Assembly: GCA_045590415.1 (NCBI GenBank)
Contig: JAZNRA010000057.1
Coordinates: forward strand, 1 to 5,650
Source of the DNA: RGIG3009 sp045590415
Lineage (GTDB): Bacteria > Bacillota > Clostridia > Oscillospirales > Acutalibacteraceae
DNA length: 5,650 nt
Reading direction: 5' to 3'
Shown: positions 4,712 to 5,650 of the stretch, piece after piece
How the letters are laid out: the number at the start of each line of letters is the position of its first letter
Position numbering within the stretch: position 1 is the first letter of the stretch
Translations under genes and position numbers: made by a program
The notes under the pieces: generated by a model
Databases searched by the model: none
What the model was told of the DNA's origin: nothing
Seen by the model: only the letters and a program-made list of their open reading frames with translations

Positions 4712-4781
4712 GTTGCCGATCCCTCCCCCCTCCCCGTTCCTGTTGGTGTAAAAATTGGGGAGGTGGGGAGAGGACGGCAAC
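4712..4781. repeat. Long hairpin with C-rich/G-rich stem
   Basis: GTTGCCG (4712-4718) pairs with CGGCAAC (4775-4781). CTCCCC plus CCTCCCC (4723-4735) pairs with GGGGAGG plus GGGGAG (4757-4763, 4765-4770), with T4764 bulged. The loop is 4736-4756. Another possible pair, GTTGGTGT (4742-4749) with ACACCAAC (4789-4796), would compete with it. Confidence 0.7.
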
Positions 4782-4829
4782 CACGAAAACACCAACTTGC
4801 CGAAATTGGTTTAACCAACTTCCCCCCTT

Positions 4830-5003
4830 GGGGGGGGAAAAAGGGGGGGGATCTAATTAAAATCCCGAAAAAATCGCCCGTCTATCCCCCCCCAAGAGTC
4901 GGGGGGGGATTATAGAGGGGGGTTGATAAATTTCGCGCACTTGTGCGCGAATACATCAGAAAATTTTCTGACGGGCGATTTTAGACCCGACACCAGGGGG
5001 GGG
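4830..5003 (+). repeat. Cluster of G-runs
   Basis: Runs of eight G occur at 4830-4837, 4843-4850, 4901-4908 and 4996-5003, with six G at 4917-4922. A C8 run lies at 4886-4893. Four or more G-runs on one strand could form G-quadruplexes. Homopolymer length is also a place where assembly errors are likely. Confidence 0.7.
4870..4982. repeat. Three-arm branched inverted-repeat element
   Basis: A 13-bp closing stem, AAAATCGCCCGTC (4870-4882) with GACGGGCGATTTT (4970-4982), encloses three hairpins. These are AT-C8 with G8-AT (4884-4893, 4901-4910), TTCGCGCA with TGCGCGAA (4932-4939, 4944-4951), and the 16-bp palindrome TCAGAAAATTTTCTGA (4956-4971). The palindrome overlaps the closing arm by two bases. 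The layout resembles a cloverleaf but not a tRNA. Confidence 0.75.
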
Positions 5004-5030
5004 CCCGGCGAGTGGTCGGTTCGGGATTTT

Positions 5031-5059
5031 GTTCCGAACTTGTTCGGAACACCTTTTTT
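5031..5059 (+). terminator. Rightward intrinsic terminator
   Basis: GTTCCGAAC (5031-5039) pairs with GTTCGGAAC (5042-5050), followed by ACC and six T. It is the first canonical rightward terminator after the 203-aa gene, about 700 nt downstream. The rightward transcript could therefore carry the whole 4322-5030 repeat region as a long 3' UTR, unless an unseen stop exists earlier. Confidence 0.8.
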
Positions 5060-5064
5060 AAGAA

Positions 5065-5130
5065 CGCTGTGGTTGTGCTGTTTCGGTGATGTTTAACCGC
5101 TTCGGCTGTGCTGTGGTTGCGCTGTTTTTG
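5065..5130. repeat. Six 11-bp units in tandem (iteron-like set C)
   Basis: Consecutive 11-mers are CGCTGTGGTTG, TGCTGTTTCGG, TGATGTTTAAC, CGCTTCGGCTG, TGCTGTGGTTG and CGCTGTTTTTG, starting at 5065, 5076, 5087, 5098, 5109 and 5120. Units 1, 2, 5 and 6 fit YGCTGTNNNNG; units 3 and 4 are degenerate. The 18-nt segment at 5066-5083 recurs at 5110-5127 with one mismatch, exactly four periods apart. Confidence 0.75.
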
Positions 5131-5288
5131 TGGGAGAGCGGAGGAGAGAAAGCGAAAATCGGCGACGGTAAGGCGACGGGTGAAGCGGAACGACGACAGC
5201 ACGACCAGACGAAAACGGCGCGAATTTACCCGTTCCCGTGATAACAAAATCAAACAAAAAGCCGGCTATATTTCCAGTGTCCGAAGTA

Positions 5289-5339
5289 ACCGAGGTGTAA
5301 GTCGTCCGATTTCGGACGGTTGAAACCTCGGTATTTTTA
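5289..5339 (+). terminator. Second rightward terminator, with internal-loop stem
   Basis: ACCGAGGT (5289-5296) pairs with ACCTCGGT (5325-5332). Inside, across a symmetric 6x6 loop, CGTCCGA (5303-5309) pairs with TCGGACG (5312-5318). ATTTTTAA follows. It opens the hairpin array that runs to 5555. Confidence 0.75.
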
Positions 5340-5345
5340 ATCTTG

Positions 5346-5555
5346 GCAACGGCGTAGCCGTTGCGTTCCGTTTTTCAATTGCCGGCAACGCCGGCAAATC
5401 TCGGCGGTTTCACCGCCGAGATTTCACGGACGGCGGTAGCCGACGGACTTCTCGGGTTTACCCGAGGAGAACCCGGCGCCGTTAGGCGCCGGGAAAGTCT
5501 TACAAAGGACCCGCCCCCCGAGACACAAGTCGCATTATTGAAATCTCGGGGGGCG
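5346..5555. repeat. Tandem array of short-loop hairpins
   Basis: Consecutive perfect stems are GCAACGGC/GCCGTTGC (5346-5353, 5357-5364, loop GTA), TTGCCGGC/GCCGGCAA (5379-5386, 5390-5397, loop AAC), a 13-bp stem 5396-5408/5412-5424 (loop TTC), CTCGGG/CCCGAG (5451-5456, 5461-5466, loop TTTA), CCCGGCGCC/GGCGCCGGG (5472-5480, 5485-5493, loop GTTA), and CGCCCCCCGAGA/TCTCGGGGGGCG (5512-5523, 5544-5555, 20-nt loop). A weak CGGC/GCCG stem lies near 5431-5442. The arms are unrelated to each other, so this is not a simple repeat expansion. Open frames through it on both strands are by-products of GC-rich palindromes. Confidence 0.8.
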
Positions 5556-5574
5556 TGGACGTCAGTCTCGGCGG

Positions 5575-5650
5575 ACGGCAAAGCGGGACGGAAGCGGAGT
5601 CGGGAAGCCCCGCGCCGATCTTGACCGGCGAAGTCGGGGGCCAAGCGGTC
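5575..5650. repeat. Junction hairpin, 5' arm (continues at 1-46)
   Basis: This is the left half of a long imperfect hairpin whose other half lies at the start of the window. Arms seen here are ACGGCA (5575-5580), CGGGACGGA (5584-5592), GCCCCGCGCC (5607-5616), GATC (5617-5620) and GACCG (5623-5627, closing with CGGTC at 5646-5650). Their exact reverse complements occur in the right order at 41-46, 30-38, 11-20 and 1-4. Four helices of 6, 9, 10 and 9 bp fall in register only if base 5650 joins base 1. The 14-base sequence GATCTTGACCGGCG occurs at 5617-5630 and again at 1-14. The role is unknown; an origin, a recombination site or a structured RNA are all possible. Confidence 0.8.

Larger units (their letters stand above)
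4322..5650. other. Noncoding repeat and hairpin region right of the gene block
   Basis: No credible gene is present over 1.3 kb. The content is the repeats, hairpins, G-runs and terminators listed separately. The stretch 5131-5288 holds nothing firm beyond an Arg/Lys-rich open frame without a good start, and the palindrome AGCCGGCT. A TATAAT at 4694-4699 lacks a well-placed -35. Together with 1-806 this makes one continuous structured region of about 2.1 kb if the molecule is circular. Confidence 0.7.

Noticed and set aside
4679..4915. 78-aa frame through the C- and G-runs
   Set aside because: Composition is Pro/Gly/Lys from homopolymer runs; its GTG lies in the direct-repeat core and has no ribosome site.
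4870..4982. tRNA gene suggested by the cloverleaf-like layout
   Set aside because: Stem lengths are wrong (13-bp closing stem, 16-bp AT palindrome) and there are no D- or T-loop motifs.
4472..5130. CRISPR array
   Set aside because: The repeats are 11 bp and directly adjacent, without unique spacers, and no Cas gene is present.
5108..5323. Arg/Lys-rich 71-aa plus-strand frame, or a shorter 47-aa version from GTG
   Set aside because: No convincing ribosome site; the start overlaps the 11-bp repeat array and the stop lies inside a terminator stem. The basic composition is expected from this GC-rich, purine-rich DNA.
5289..5555. Integron attC sites or REP elements
   Set aside because: The stems are unrelated to each other and no attC core sites or cassette genes are visible.
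5361..5644. Open frames on both strands through the hairpin array
   Set aside because: The frames are mirror images created by GC-rich palindromes, lack ribosome sites and show no protein-like pattern.

Overview
The window looks like a complete small circular replicon of about 5.65 kb (phage, phage satellite or plasmid), opened at an arbitrary point. Nested inverted repeats run across the end-to-start junction: 5575-5580 with 41-46, 5584-5592 with 30-38, 5607-5616 with 11-20, and 5617-5627 with 5646-5650 plus 1-4. These arms would pair only if base 5650 is followed by base 1. The host reads as a bacterium with sigma-70 promoters and strong Shine-Dalgarno sites: a TTGACA-N18-TATAAT promoter, AAAGGAG/AAAGGAC ribosome sites and one TTG start. 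This argues against Bacteroidota. I cannot name the host.

Coding half (807-4321). Two gene blocks diverge from a regulatory region at about 2979-3174. The leftward block holds three genes: 225 aa (2301-2978) and 219 aa (1614-2273), which are full-length paralogues, and 208 aa (807-1433). The paralogue pair has a conserved N-terminal domain and a beta-rich C-terminal domain; I infer virion or surface structural proteins. A separate promoter and a terminator lie between the second and third genes, defining a short RNA or an attenuated leader of about 100 nt. The rightward block holds three genes joined by ATGA overlaps: a 105-aa helical protein, a 74-aa helix-turn-helix protein and a 203-aa Cys/His protein that resembles a single-stranded-DNA-binding protein. 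The rightward promoter is at consensus and carries a 9-bp inverted repeat at its start point, a likely operator.

Noncoding half (4322 through the junction to 806, about 2.1 kb, 38% of the molecule). It has no convincing gene but is packed with hairpins. From left to right there is an AT-rich palindrome cluster, a GC hairpin, three sets of 11-bp direct repeats (iteron-like), long hairpins, G8 runs, a three-arm branched element, a T-tailed terminator, a second terminator followed by a tandem array of short-loop hairpins, the junction hairpin, and then a further chain of hairpins ending in a very long imperfect stem (643-799) just past the end of the leftward block.

No replication initiator, integrase, relaxase, packaging ATPase or lysis gene is recognisable. 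The simplest reading is that the element replicates from the 4.3-5.1 kb repeat region with host help or with an unrecognised initiator, and that its structured half supplies origin and packaging functions or large structured RNAs. These functional readings are inference; the repeats, stems, reading frames and paralogy are visible in the sequence.
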